A stretch of 64,000 nucleotides of DNA from Brucella haematophila. GTDB lineage: Bacteria; Pseudomonadota; Alphaproteobacteria; Rhizobiales; Rhizobiaceae. Of the stretch, positions 9,535-18,707 are shown piece by piece. The translations under genes and the position numbers were made by a program. The stretch's first letter is position 1. Every line of letters begins with the position of its first letter. Where the stretch lies: positions 241,755 through 305,754 of the forward strand of contig NZ_VCPE01000005.1 in NCBI RefSeq assembly GCF_005938105.1. The letters are read 5' to 3'. Below the pieces are notes generated by a model, which saw nothing but the letters and a program-made list of their open reading frames with translations, had not been told where the DNA came from and searched no databases.

Positions 9535-10344
9535 CTTGGCTTCAATCCAGATACCTTCCATTTCGTCGAGGCTTGCTGAATCGAGGTTGTTTCCGGCCTC
9601 ATCCAGCGTCTTCTCGATGAAATGGAAGCGCCGCTTGAATTTGTCATTGGCCGCAATCAGCGCCGTTTCGGCATCAATCTCAAGGTGGCGGCCAAGATTG
9701 ACCATGGCGAAGAGCAGGTCGCCATATTCTTCCGCGATATGGGCCTTGTCCTGTGCCGCCATTGCTTCCTTCAACTCGGCAGTCTCTTCGGAAATCTTCT
9801 CAAGAATCGGCGCGGCTTCAGACCAGTCGAAGCCGACTTTTGCCGCTTTCTGCTGTAGTTTCAGCGCACGAACGAGGGCAGGGAAGTTGGTTGGGATGTC
9901 GTCGAGAAAACCGTTATTCTCATGCGTATCAAGCCCGAGATTTGCGCGGCGTTCGGCGCGCTCCGCCTTCTCTTCCGCCTTGATCCGGTTCCACGAGCCT
10001 TTGGCCATGCCAGCGGAACGGGCTTCCTCATCTCCAAAGACATGCGGATGGCGACGGATCATCTTATGGGTGATCGCCTCCACCACATTGCCAAAATCGA
10101 AACTGCCTTGCTCTTCGGCCATCCGTGCATGGAATACCACCTGTAGCAGAAGATCGCCCAGCTCCTCGCGCAGATCATCCATGTCGTCGCGCTCAATGGC
10201 GTCGAGAACTTCATACGCCTCTTCCAGCGTATAAGGCATGATCGAGCGGAAATTTTGCTCAACATCCCATGGGCAGCCGGTTTTCGGATCACGAAGAGCA
10301 GCCATAATCTCAAGCAGGCGATCAATATTGCGGGAAGGGGTCAT
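9520..10344 (-). CDS. mazG: Nucleoside triphosphate pyrophosphohydrolase MazG
   Basis: MazG hydrolyses (d)NTPs to monophosphates plus pyrophosphate, and in E. coli lowers ppGpp build-up. The 274-residue protein has the two tandem MazG domains expected of the long form. The first has CPWDVEQNFRSIMPYTLEEA and EELGDLLLQVVFHARMAEE. The second has EISEETAELKEAM and EEYGDLLFAMVNLGRHL. Each carries the EExxE...ExxD metal-binding helices. The start MTPSRNIDRLL is preceded by GGAG at nine bases; a longer in-frame ORF upstream does not match the family. It is divergent from galE. Confidence 0.95.
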   Translation of the reverse strand: MTPSRNIDRLLEIMAALRDPKTGCPWDVEQNFRSIMPYTLEEAYEVLDAIERDDMDDLREELGDLLLQVVFHARMAEEQGSFDFGNVVEAITHKMIRRHPHVFGDEEARSAGMAKGSWNRIKAEEKAERAERRANLGLDTHENNGFLDDIPTNFPALVRALKLQQKAAKVGFDWSEAAPILEKISEETAELKEAMAAQDKAHIAEEYGDLLFAMVNLGRHLEIDAETALIAANDKFKRRFHFIEKTLDEAGNNLDSASLDEMEGIWIEAKKKGL

Positions 10345-10489
10345 CTGCGCTCCATCAAACTTCGCTAACTCCGTTTCCAGTTGTTCCCAAAGAATCATCT
10401 GGAACGGGTTGAAGTCCGTTGCCGATTTTGCATAGTCAGCTCGGGATCGCACATCGGGGCGGCATGTTCAACAAGTGGATACTTGATCG

Positions 10490-11497
10490 ATGACAATTCT
10501 TGTGACTGGCGGCGCCGGCTATATCGGCTCTCATACCTGCGTTCAGCTGATCGAGGCAGGCCATGAAGTGGTCGTGGTCGATAATTTCGACAATAGTAAC
10601 CCGGAAGCCCTTCACCGGATCGAAAGAATTACCGGTCGCGCACCCATTCGCGAACCAGGAGACATTCGTGACCGCGCGCTTCTGGAACAGATCATCACGC
10701 GCCACAAATGTACCGCTGTAATCCATTTCGCGGGTTTGAAGGCTGTCGGCGAATCGAGCGAAAAGCCACTGCATTATTATGACTGCAACGTGCTGGGCAC
10801 GCTGCGGCTGTTGCAGGCGATGGAAGCAACCGGCGTCAAAACGCTGGTATTCTCCTCATCCGCGACTGTTTACGGTGATCCGCAAAAATTGCCGATCACC
10901 GAAGACCAGCAGCTTTCCGCGACAAATCCTTATGGTCGTACCAAGCTCATCATCGAAGAAATGCTGCGCGATCTCTACAACAGCGACAATAGCTGGAAGA
11001 TCGCCATTCTGCGCTACTTCAACCCCGTTGGTGCACATGAAAGCGGCCTGATTGGCGAAGATCCGAAGGGCATTCCGAACAATCTGATGCCGATTATCGC
11101 GCAGGTTGCGACAGGACGTCGGGAAAAACTCAACATCTGGGGCAACGATTATGCAACGCCGGACGGCACGGGCGTTCGTGATTATATCCACGTGGTTGAT
11201 CTGGCCGCCGGACACCTTAAGGCATTGAAAAAGCTGGACGAGCCAAAATGTTTTTCTGTTAATCTCGGTACAGGGCAGGGCTATAGCGTGCTGGATGTCG
11301 TCAAGGCATTCGAGCATGTCTCCAACCGCCAGATCAATTACGAGATTGCGCCGCGCCGTCCGGGCGACGTTGCTGAATGCTATGCCGATCCGACCTTTGC
11401 CAACGACTTTCTTGGCTGGTCAGCCGAGAAGAACCTGCGCGAGATGTGCCAGGATATGTGGAACTGGCAGTCAAAAAACCCGAATGGCTACGAGTAA
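10490..11497 (+). CDS. galE: UDP-glucose 4-epimerase
   Basis: GalE interconverts UDP-glucose and UDP-galactose for lipopolysaccharide and exopolysaccharide synthesis. The 335-residue short-chain dehydrogenase fold is clear. The NAD-binding loop TGGAGYIGSH is at residues 7-16, the catalytic Ser region is SSSATVYG, and the YxxxK motif is NPYGRTKLIIEEM. The line RYFNPVGAHESGLIGEDP and the end segment RPGDVAECYAD are typical. The ATG overlaps a short gap after mazG on the opposite strand. A strong hairpin lies downstream. Confidence 0.96.
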   Translation: MTILVTGGAGYIGSHTCVQLIEAGHEVVVVDNFDNSNPEALHRIERITGRAPIREPGDIRDRALLEQIITRHKCTAVIHFAGLKAVGESSEKPLHYYDCNVLGTLRLLQAMEATGVKTLVFSSSATVYGDPQKLPITEDQQLSATNPYGRTKLIIEEMLRDLYNSDNSWKIAILRYFNPVGAHESGLIGEDPKGIPNNLMPIIAQVATGRREKLNIWGNDYATPDGTGVRDYIHVVDLAAGHLKALKKLDEPKCFSVNLGTGQGYSVLDVVKAFEHVSNRQINYEIAPRRPGDVAECYADPTFANDFLGWSAEKNLREMCQDMWNWQSKNPNGYE

Positions 11498-11547
11498 GCT
11501 GGCATTCGCCAGTTAATCGCAAGCAAATCCCGGAAAAGTGAAGCAAA

Positions 11548-11588
11548 CGGGCCTGTTTTCTACCCACCAAGGATTGAAAACAGGCCCG
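11548..11588 (+). terminator. Perfect 13-bp stem-loop after galE
   Basis: CGGGCCTGTTTTC and GAAAACAGGCCCG pair perfectly around a 15-base loop (TACCCACCAAGGATT). No T-run follows. It could stabilise or end the galE transcript, or be a regulatory structure for what follows. Confidence 0.55.
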
Positions 11589-11595
11589 ATGCGTT

Positions 11596-11717
11596 TAATA
11601 AACAGGCCCCGCAAAACAGGGCTTAAAGGTACGTGAGCACCGGAATGTAGAAAATCGACATTTGCAGCCACACAGGGCGACTTTTGGAATAGGCTCTAAT
11701 AAACAGGCCCCGCAAAA
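11596..11717. repeat. 21-bp direct repeat with hairpin potential in the galE-symporter gap
   Basis: TAATAAACAGGCCCCGCAAAA occurs exactly twice, at 11596-11616 and 11697-11717. Each copy is followed by AGGGC and can fold into a small GGCCC/GGGCC-type hairpin. The ACAGGCCC core is also shared with the 13-bp hairpin just upstream. The 315-base gap before the symporter gene holds no other gene. A duplicated control element is possible. Confidence 0.55.
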
Positions 11718-11812
11718 ATAGGGCCTATGTCCCTGAATATCTCCCATGTCTCATGGATGCGACGCGGCGCCCGGTCCTCCCCAAGGCGCGCCGAACAAGA
11801 TTGGACGAAACA

Positions 11813-12769
11813 ATGCGCTTCCTGCCGGATAAATTCACCTCCATGCTGATCGCCACAATTCTGCTAGCATCGGTGCTACCGGTTCAGGGCGAATTTGCCG
11901 AATGGTTCGGCATGGCGACGAAAGTCGCCGTCGGCCTTCTGTTCTTCCTGCATGGCGCGCGTCTTTCGCGTGAAGCGGTCATTTCCGGCATCACCCACTG
12001 GAAACTGCATCTGGCCGTGTTCCTGTCGACATTCGTGCTCTTTCCAATCCTGGGGCTAGCGGCGGGCTGGATTATTCCCGGTCTGGCACAATCGGCCTTC
12101 TATACAGGCATTCTTTATCTCTGCGTGCTGCCTTCGACGGTTCAGTCGTCCATCGCCTTCACGTCCATGGCAGGCGGCAATGTTTCGGCTGCAATTGTTT
12201 CGGCTTCGGCATCGAATATTTTCGGTATGTTCCTCACACCGCTTCTGGTGGGCCTGCTTTTTGCGGTGCAGAGTGGAGGAGGCGGCATCTCGATTGATGC
12301 GTTTGAAGCCATTCTGCTGCAATTGCTGCTGCCCTTCGTTCTGGGTCAGATTCTGCAACCCTGGATCGGCAGCTTCATGCGTCGTAACAGCAAGCCGCTC
12401 AGCTTTGTGGATCGCGGCTCAATCCTGATGGTCGTCTATCTGGCTTTCAGCGAAGCCATCGTGGAAGGTCTTTGGAAATCAGTCTCTTGGGACGATCTGG
12501 TGATGATGGTTGGCGTCAATATAGTGTTGCTGATTGTCGTTCTGCTGATTACCTGGTACGGCAGCAAGAGACTGGGCTTTAATCGCGCCGATTGCATAAC
12601 CATCATGTTCTGCGGCTCCAAGAAAAGCCTTGCCAGTGGTGCGCCCATGGCCAGCGCCATTTTCGCGAGCGCCAATGTCGGCAGTATTGTGCTACCATTG
12701 ATGCTGTTTCATCAGATTCAGCTTATGGCTTGCGCAGTGATTGCGCGCAAACTGGCCGATCATAAATAA
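11813..12769 (+). CDS. Bile acid:sodium symporter family protein (YfeH-like)
   Basis: This integral inner-membrane transporter belongs to the BASS superfamily. From MRFLPDKFTS the protein is 318 residues, with about nine or ten hydrophobic segments. Characteristic family segments are present: GLLFFLHGARLSRE in the second helix, YLCVLPSTVQSSIAFTSMAGGN in the crossing helix, and CGSKKSLASGAPMA near the end, which match the sodium and substrate sites. The start was taken at the ATG after GGACGAAACA because the residues encoded upstream are Arg/Pro-rich and unlike the family. Its substrate is not known; organic anions are likely. Confidence 0.88.
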   Translation: MRFLPDKFTSMLIATILLASVLPVQGEFAEWFGMATKVAVGLLFFLHGARLSREAVISGITHWKLHLAVFLSTFVLFPILGLAAGWIIPGLAQSAFYTGILYLCVLPSTVQSSIAFTSMAGGNVSAAIVSASASNIFGMFLTPLLVGLLFAVQSGGGGISIDAFEAILLQLLLPFVLGQILQPWIGSFMRRNSKPLSFVDRGSILMVVYLAFSEAIVEGLWKSVSWDDLVMMVGVNIVLLIVVLLITWYGSKRLGFNRADCITIMFCGSKKSLASGAPMASAIFASANVGSIVLPLMLFHQIQLMACAVIARKLADHK

Positions 12770-12807
12770 GCTGCCGAACTATACAGACTTTGAAAAGGCA
12801 TACGGTA

Positions 12808-13638
12808 ATGGCGCAGACCGACGACAAATCCTTCGATGAAGACGCTCTGGCGGAAGCCTATGATCGTGCGTTGGCGCTTGAAAAAGCAGGCGATTTCGAC
12901 GGCGCTGCAAAAGCCTATGAAGAAGTTCTGGCCATCGATCCCGACGATCATGGCGGCGCGGCCGTGCGGCTTGCCAGCATGGGACGCGGCGCTGTTCCGT
13001 TGAAAGCCCCCGACGCCTATGTGGCGACACTGTTCGACCAGCATGCCGAAATGTTCGACACGATTCTCGTGGACCAGCTTGGCTATGACGTGCCGCTGCA
13101 GCTGCGCGAAATATTGCTGGAGATCGATGACGAATTTCATCGTGATCGTATGCTCGATCTTGGCTGCGGCACCGGTCTGTCTGCTGATGCGCTCGACGAT
13201 ATGGCAACGCACAAGACGGGCGTAGACATTTCTGAAAACATGATCGAAGTCGCGTTTGAAAAAGGCGACTATGACGCGCTGTTCGTTGGCGAAGCAGTAC
13301 GCTTTCTTGAAATGACGGCTGAGGATAATTGGGACCTGATCGTGGCGACCGACGTGCTGCCTTACATGGGCGAGCTGGATCGCTTCTTCGCAGGTGTGGC
13401 GACGCAACTCGAGCCGGACGGCTATTTCGGCTTTTCGAGTGAAACACAGGACGAAGCGCGCTTTGCAGGCCGGGCTTTCATGGTTGGCGATTATCAGCGC
13501 TTCGCGCATGCCAAGTCATATGTGACGGCAATGCTGGATGCGCACGGCATGGACTGCATTCGCTGCGAGAACATCACCGTGCGCAGCGAGCAAGGATCGC
13601 CGGTTCCTGGACATCTTTATGTCGCACGGCGCCGCTGA
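12808..13638 (+). CDS. TPR-linked SAM-dependent methyltransferase
   Basis: The 276-residue protein has two parts. Residues 1-60 contain a TPR-like pair (EAYDRALALEKAGDFDGAAK and YEEVLAIDPDD). Residues 90-276 form a class I methyltransferase with motif I LDLGCGTGLSADAL and the acidic motif II VDISENMIEVA. Such TPR-methyltransferase fusions are common in Rhizobiales, and their target is not established. AAAAGG precedes the ATG. It follows the symporter gene by 38 bases and could share its transcript. Confidence 0.85.
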   Translation: MAQTDDKSFDEDALAEAYDRALALEKAGDFDGAAKAYEEVLAIDPDDHGGAAVRLASMGRGAVPLKAPDAYVATLFDQHAEMFDTILVDQLGYDVPLQLREILLEIDDEFHRDRMLDLGCGTGLSADALDDMATHKTGVDISENMIEVAFEKGDYDALFVGEAVRFLEMTAEDNWDLIVATDVLPYMGELDRFFAGVATQLEPDGYFGFSSETQDEARFAGRAFMVGDYQRFAHAKSYVTAMLDAHGMDCIRCENITVRSEQGSPVPGHLYVARRR

Positions 13639-14015
13639 CATTTCCATCATCGACGATTGAGCTGAACCGCATTATCAATGCATGATCATCCGGTTCAGCA
13701 GGAACTGATAGGCTTGATTTGCCGAGGGCCGACCAAAGCGTCTCGATAGGATATGCCACACTGAATAGATATCTATTAGTTCCATAATCTATCTTATGTG
13801 ATCAATATACGTAGCTGGGTAGGTTCTAGCTTGAAGTCGGTCTTACGTTGGTTTCAACGAACGAAAAGCAGCAAATGAATCGATGGAAAACGCCTGCTCC
13901 TCATCGACTTCCCGAACGATGTAAGATCGCTCTTAGCCAAACCGCAAGCTGCTCTCTTGTTCGTGTCGTTTTTCGCTACGCCCGGCAATAGCACCACTAT
14001 AGCCCGTTGCAACGT
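13639..14015. other. Gap with a 9-bp hairpin, otherwise no gene seen
   Basis: GCTGAACCG (13661-13669) pairs with CGGTTCAGC (13691-13699) just after the methyltransferase gene and is probably its transcript end. The rest, including an AT-rich patch near 13770-13810, shows no convincing ORF or RNA. Confidence 0.4.
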
Positions 14016-15134
14016 TCAGCTCGGCGGACCGAAATATTTGGTTCTCAGCTTCGCGATTTCCTCGCTCTCGTGGAGACTTATGATCGCCACGCTGGCTGGT
14101 TGGACAAGCTCGCTGTGACGTGGAAACGCAAAACCGTATTTATCCGGGCTGAATGCTCCGCCGACAAGGTCGAGCGGCTCATCGGTATGCTGATGTGTGT
14201 AATATTCCAGCACTGGACCGTCAGCAACGATCGCCGCGATCTCATCATTGACGAGAGCGGAAACAGCTTCCGGCAAATGATCAAACGATACAGTGGCTAT
14301 GGAGCGGGATTTCAGAAATTGTTCCGCAACACTGCCGGTTCGCACGCCGACGGATTTTCTTTGTAGATCGCTCAAACTCGATATCGTGTTGTCGATATGC
14401 GCCACGGTCATCACGCTGGTGATCGATGACGTGACATAAGCGATAATGGCAATACCGAAGACCATCCAGAACGTTTGCCACACACGCCCCATCCAACCGA
14501 ACAGGTTTTTGCGCGAGCTTTTGCCGGAAGTGGCAATTGAAACCACATGATAAAAGCTCTCCGCCAGCCCTTCCCGCCAGCGTTTCGGAAAATTTTCATC
14601 GAAGCGTCTGTCGAACAACGTCAGAAACAGCGTTGCTGCCAGAAGAATGCCCAGAATCCAGACATAGGTGGTTAAGTGGCCAGCGCGATTGAGACGGCTG
14701 ACAAGGTCATCCCATCCTGTCCCGGCCTGGCTATGCACCATGATGCGCAGGCCCGCATCGAACCAGGGATAGGTAAAATCGGCGATTTCTGCGCGGTTCT
14801 CGGTGATGGTAAGATTGGTGACGGCTGCATCAATCTTGCCCTCCGAAACGGCTTTCATCAGGTCGCCATAGTTCGGATATTCCACATAGTGCGACGTAAT
14901 ATTCAGGCGTGCGGCGATGTTCTGCCAGATGTCGATTGCCATGCCGGAATAACCGTTACCGTCCCTGGTAACGAAGGGTTCGCTGACATAGATGCCAACT
15001 TGGACTGGCTTTGATGCCTCGGTCGGTCCCTGCGCATTGGACACGCCCGAAAACACCGCCAAGAACACAGGATAAAGAAGGGCAAATATAATTCTATATT
15101 TTATATTACCTAATGATAATAAAAACATAATCAA
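14016..15134 (-). CDS. Bacterial ionotropic glutamate receptor-like channel (substrate-binding domain plus pore)
   Basis: The architecture matches prokaryotic glutamate-gated channels such as GluR0. There is a signal peptide (residues 1-34), then the first half of a periplasmic amino acid-binding domain (VQVGIYVSEPFVTRDGNGYS, with TNLTITENRAEIADFTYPW). A transmembrane helix follows (TTYVWILGILLAATLFLTLF), then a re-entrant pore loop around SFYHVVSIATSGKSS, and a second helix (FWMVFGIAIIAYVTSSITSV). The second half of the binding domain ends the 372-residue chain. The potassium-filter signature TVGYG is absent, so ion selectivity cannot be assumed. It is a single gene with very AT-rich DNA upstream. 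A simpler alternative is a degenerate binding-protein fusion. Confidence 0.82.
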   Translation of the reverse strand: MIMFLLSLGNIKYRIIFALLYPVFLAVFSGVSNAQGPTEASKPVQVGIYVSEPFVTRDGNGYSGMAIDIWQNIAARLNITSHYVEYPNYGDLMKAVSEGKIDAAVTNLTITENRAEIADFTYPWFDAGLRIMVHSQAGTGWDDLVSRLNRAGHLTTYVWILGILLAATLFLTLFDRRFDENFPKRWREGLAESFYHVVSIATSGKSSRKNLFGWMGRVWQTFWMVFGIAIIAYVTSSITSVMTVAHIDNTISSLSDLQRKSVGVRTGSVAEQFLKSRSIATVSFDHLPEAVSALVNDEIAAIVADGPVLEYYTHQHTDEPLDLVGGAFSPDKYGFAFPRHSELVQPASVAIISLHESEEIAKLRTKYFGPPS

Positions 15135-15561
15135 ATCCGACCATCAAAATAATCTGAAATATATAGAGTATGATTGCAGATTTTCTTGCTATTATCAACT
15201 ATACTGAATAAATATAAGAAATAACTATAATATATCTTGGTAAAGGGTCATGACCTCCGCATTCTTGCAACACGAACGCACCCTGCCCGTCTGACTGTTC
15301 CGGCGATCAATCTGATCAGCGATTGACAAATTTCGCGGTTGATTAAAATCATTCTCTCACTGCCCGCATCATGAGAATGACTGAAACGTGTTTGGAACCT
15401 GAAGCGGTCTAAGACCAAAGCAGCATGTAATCGTCGTGTACATGTTGTATGACCCGACACGGGTTCCAGCACTCGCGTTTTTGGCCAGCTCTTGGTCACA
15501 ACGCACATCGAACGGGCATTCCCGGCCCGCTGGCTGGATGGGATAGAAGGTAGAATTATAG
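15135..15561. other. AT-rich intergenic region between the channel and CoA-transferase genes
   Basis: Bases 15135-15245 are strongly AT-rich (many TATA-type tracts) and must hold the promoter of the channel gene on the minus strand. The remainder leads to the CoA-transferase gene. No ORF with a ribosome site and no clear RNA structure was found. Confidence 0.4.
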
Positions 15562-17055
15562 ATGTTGGAAGCACGCATTCGAAACGCTTCGCTGCGAGAC
15601 AAGATTATTACCCCGGAACAGGCCGCCAGCCTCATTAAGGATGGCATGATTGTCGGTATGAGCGGCTTTACCCGCGCTGGCGACGCCAAGGCGGTTCCAG
15701 TTGCCATGGCGGCCCGTGCCGCAACTGATCCTTTTCAGATTACCCTGATTACCGGCGCTTCGCTTGGACACGACGTCGATAAGATCCTGACGGAAGCTCA
15801 TGTGCTCGCCCGTCGTATGCCATTTCAGGTTGATCGCACGCTGCGTTCCGCGATCAATCGTGGCGAGGTCATGTTTATCGACCAGCATCTGTCCGAAACG
15901 GTTGAGCAATTGCGCTCCAACCAGATCGGCCCGATTGATTATGCAGTGGTCGAGGCGCTAGCGATCACCGAAAGCGGCGGCATTATCCCGACCACCTCGG
16001 TTGGCAATTCGGCGAGCTTTGCCATTCTGGCCGATAAGGTGATCGTGGAGGTCAATCTCAATCAGCCTATGGCGCTGGAAGGTCTGCACGACATCTATAT
16101 CCCGACCAAGCGCCCTACCCGCGACCCGATCCCGGTTACGGCCTGCGACAGCCGCGTCGGCTTGCCCTATATTCCGATCCCGGTCGAGAAAATTGCCGGT
16201 ATCGTCATCACGCAGGAAAATGACAGTGCGTCGACGGTTGAACCAGCCGACAGCGAAACCATCGCCATTGCCGGTCATCTGATCGATTTCCTGAAGGATG
16301 AAGTGGCACATGGCCGTCTCGATCTGACGCTTAATCCGCTTCAGGCCGGGATCGGCACCATCGCAAACGCCGTGCTCAACGGTTTTGCCGATAGCCCTTT
16401 CCACAATCTGCGCATGTATAGTGAAGTGCTGCAGGACAGCACCTTCGAGCTTTTCGACGCCGGAAAGCTGGACTATGCCTCCGGCGCTTCGATCACACTC
16501 AGCCCGGCAGTCGGTGAACGCGTCTTCAACAATATCGACCGCTACCGCGACAAGCTGATTCTGCGCCCGCAGGAAATCAGCAACCACCCGGAAGTCATCC
16601 GTCGCCTCGGCATCATCGGAATCAATACGGCCCTTGAATTCGATATTTATGGCAATGTGAATTCCACCCATGTCGATGGAACGCATATGATGAACGGTAT
16701 TGGCGGCTCAGGCGATTTCGCGCGCAACGCCTATATCTCGATCTTTGTCAGCAAGTCCGAAGCCAAGAACGGCGCAATCTCGTCAATCGTGCCGATGGTC
16801 ACCCATGTGGATCACACGGAACATGACGTCGATATTCTGGTGACGGAACAGGGCCTTGCCGATTTGCGCGGCCTTGCTCCACGCGAGCGCGCCCGTGTCA
16901 TCATCGACAATTGCGCACATCCGGATTATCGCGACCAGCTCAACGACTATTTTGAGCGCGCCTGCAAGCGCGGCGGTCACACGCCTCACCTTCTGGAAGA
17001 AGCTTTCAGCTGGCATATGCGCCGTCGCGAAAGCGGCAGCATGCAGCAGGGATAA
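15562..17055 (+). CDS. Succinyl-CoA:acetate CoA-transferase / acetyl-CoA hydrolase family protein
   Basis: The 497-residue protein belongs to the class I CoA-transferase branch that includes AarC, Ach1 and Cat1. These enzymes move CoA between succinate, acetate or propionate. The N-terminal CoA-binding segment VGMSGFTRAGDAKAVPVA, the central GIGTIANAVLNG, and MNGIGGSGDFARNAYIS are typical. The catalytic glutamate is expected in DILVTEQGLADLRGL. The length agrees with succinate CoA-transferases (about 500). It appears to be monocistronic. Which acyl-CoA pair it uses in vivo cannot be decided from sequence alone. Confidence 0.92.
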   Translation: MLEARIRNASLRDKIITPEQAASLIKDGMIVGMSGFTRAGDAKAVPVAMAARAATDPFQITLITGASLGHDVDKILTEAHVLARRMPFQVDRTLRSAINRGEVMFIDQHLSETVEQLRSNQIGPIDYAVVEALAITESGGIIPTTSVGNSASFAILADKVIVEVNLNQPMALEGLHDIYIPTKRPTRDPIPVTACDSRVGLPYIPIPVEKIAGIVITQENDSASTVEPADSETIAIAGHLIDFLKDEVAHGRLDLTLNPLQAGIGTIANAVLNGFADSPFHNLRMYSEVLQDSTFELFDAGKLDYASGASITLSPAVGERVFNNIDRYRDKLILRPQEISNHPEVIRRLGIIGINTALEFDIYGNVNSTHVDGTHMMNGIGGSGDFARNAYISIFVSKSEAKNGAISSIVPMVTHVDHTEHDVDILVTEQGLADLRGLAPRERARVIIDNCAHPDYRDQLNDYFERACKRGGHTPHLLEEAFSWHMRRRESGSMQQG

Positions 17056-17122
17056 TATTCCGCCTGTGGTGGCCGGCGTTCAAAACCGGCCATCAATCAT
17101 CCTGCCCGCTCGCAGTTCGAGC

Positions 17123-17147
17123 GGAACCTTCTCCAAATCGAAACGTT
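17123..17147 (+). promoter_or_regulatory. Perfect EcfG-type (general stress sigma) promoter
   Basis: GGAAC and CGTT are separated by exactly 16 bases. This matches the alphaproteobacterial general-stress sigma factor consensus GGAAC-N16/17-CGTT. It points toward the small membrane protein gene about 160 bases downstream. Confidence 0.65.
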
Positions 17148-17305
17148 ATTCGGCATATCGTTTTCAAACTGGAAACGAGAATGCTGCGGGAGAAGCTGGG
17201 AACCTTGCCCCATGTTTTCCGTATAATGTTTAGTCTGGCGTTCTGGAGGAGCGGCCGTCGGACACAAACGACAACAGTGCCGTTCCAGGAAGGTTCAGAA
17301 CAACT

Positions 17306-17467
17306 ATGTCCATCCTCATCAGCCTTCTAATAACAATTCTTGTTATCTTCCTCGTGCTTTATCTCATCAACATGCTTCCGCTGGACGCAAAGGTGAAGCA
17401 GATCGCTCAAGTTATTGTGATCATCATTGGTATCATTTCTCTCCTGAAATATCTCGCCATCTTCTGA
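17306..17467 (+). CDS. Small Thivi_2564-type membrane protein, 53 residues
   Basis: The product is almost entirely two hydrophobic helices (SILISLLITILVIFLVLYLI and IAQVIVIIIGIISLLKYLAI) joined by a short polar turn NMLPLDAKVKQ. This is the layout of the small inner-membrane proteins annotated as the Thivi_2564 family, whose function is unknown. GGAAGG lies about 12 bases before the ATG, a little far. A perfect EcfG-type promoter stands upstream, so expression in the general stress response is likely. The gene is easily missed because of its length. Confidence 0.75.
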   Translation: MSILISLLITILVIFLVLYLINMLPLDAKVKQIAQVIVIIIGIISLLKYLAIF

Positions 17468-17906
17468 CGACCACCGCCCCCACCCGGCTCATCGCCGATA
17501 AAATCACTAAAATTATACATTTGTCGCAAGACAACACTCCCGACGAGAGACGAGTTCTTTCGGAGCGTTCTGGCCATCTGCGCGCTTCGTGAAGCTCGTC
17601 TCCGTCACCCACAGGCGGTTGTCTCCGCCCTTCCCTTATGTTAGCCATTGCAATCATCGGTTAGATAATTCGAATATCCCGATATTTCCCCCCTCTCCCA
17701 AAAACCGTTTGCATATTCAGACTCAGGCTTTAAAACCTTAAATTGTGTCTTTCGGGAAACGGTTCGTGGAAAAGTTGCAATCATACCTTTTGGCATCTTT
17801 TCCTGACGGGCAGATGCTTTTATAAGCCGTCCAGTCAATTGCTCCCTCAACGTAAGGTTTCGAGTGACAATTAAATAATCCTGATCCAGGGACGGGGAGT
17901 TAGGAA
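17468..17906. other. Gap before the diguanylate cyclase, nothing clear seen
   Basis: No ORF with a supported start, tRNA or strong hairpin was found. It must contain the promoter of the diguanylate cyclase gene, whose Shine-Dalgarno (GGGGAG, GGAA) lies at its right end. Confidence 0.3.
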
Positions 17907-18695
17907 ATGAAAGCAGCGTTATGGAAAGCAGGAGTCATAACACTTTCTGTCGTGCTGTTTTCTGTGTCGCTCACCTGGATGATTTCTGCCCTGTCTGGTG
18001 AACGGCCGGGCATTGTTGCGCTGGCGCTTAGTTCGGGTATTCCCTTTGCCACGGCCTTTCCGTCACTCGCATACATTTTCCGACAGCATAACAAGCTGAA
18101 AGACGCCTATAACCAGCTTGAAAGAGCGCATGTCGAATTGCAGGCGCGGGCACGCATCGATCACATGACGGGTTTGCTCAATCGCGAAGCCTTGTTCGAT
18201 GCCATGAAGATCAGCAGGTCGCGCATTGAAACCGGCGTGCTGATGGTGATCGACGCCGACCATTTCAAAGCCATCAACGATACATTTGGTCATGGCGCTG
18301 GCGACCGCGCATTGAAGCTGATCGCATTTGCCCTGCAAAATGTGACGCGAAAGGGCGATCTGGTCGGGCGTATCGGAGGCGAAGAGTTTTGCGTCTTCTT
18401 GCCGGGCGCCAGTAGTGAAACGGGTGTACGCGTGGCGCAGCGCATCCGCACCGAAGTGGAAGGCACGCCCTTCCACTCGACGGAATATCAGGTCTATCCG
18501 CTGACGATCAGCATCGGTGTAGCGTCAGCTCCAAAAACCGAAAGCAATTCGCAGGTGATGAGCCGCGCCGATCGATGCCTTTATCAAGCCAAGCAACGCG
18601 GACGCAATTGCGTGGTGCTGGACGAAGAAAGCGCTCGGCTGGCGAGCGCTTCGGTTGTTTCCATCACCAATGGGCGTGAAAGAGTACGCGGCTGA
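17907..18695 (+). CDS. Membrane-bound diguanylate cyclase (GGDEF)
   Basis: This enzyme makes cyclic di-GMP from two GTP. Two N-terminal transmembrane helices (about residues 7-28 and 36-58) anchor it, and a short coiled-coil linker (KLKDAYNQLERAHVELQARA) leads to the GGDEF domain (about 90-245). The active-site motif reads GGEEF in RIGGEEFCVFLPG, a functional variant. The preceding DADHFKAINDTFGHGAGD is intact. The inhibitory RxxD motif is not at the usual place five residues before GGEEF (KGDLVGRI is found), so product inhibition may be absent. No sensory domain of recognisable type is present. Confidence 0.93.
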   Translation: MKAALWKAGVITLSVVLFSVSLTWMISALSGERPGIVALALSSGIPFATAFPSLAYIFRQHNKLKDAYNQLERAHVELQARARIDHMTGLLNREALFDAMKISRSRIETGVLMVIDADHFKAINDTFGHGAGDRALKLIAFALQNVTRKGDLVGRIGGEEFCVFLPGASSETGVRVAQRIRTEVEGTPFHSTEYQVYPLTISIGVASAPKTESNSQVMSRADRCLYQAKQRGRNCVVLDEESARLASASVVSITNGRERVRG

Positions 18696-18707
18696 AATAA
18701 TCAGCGG

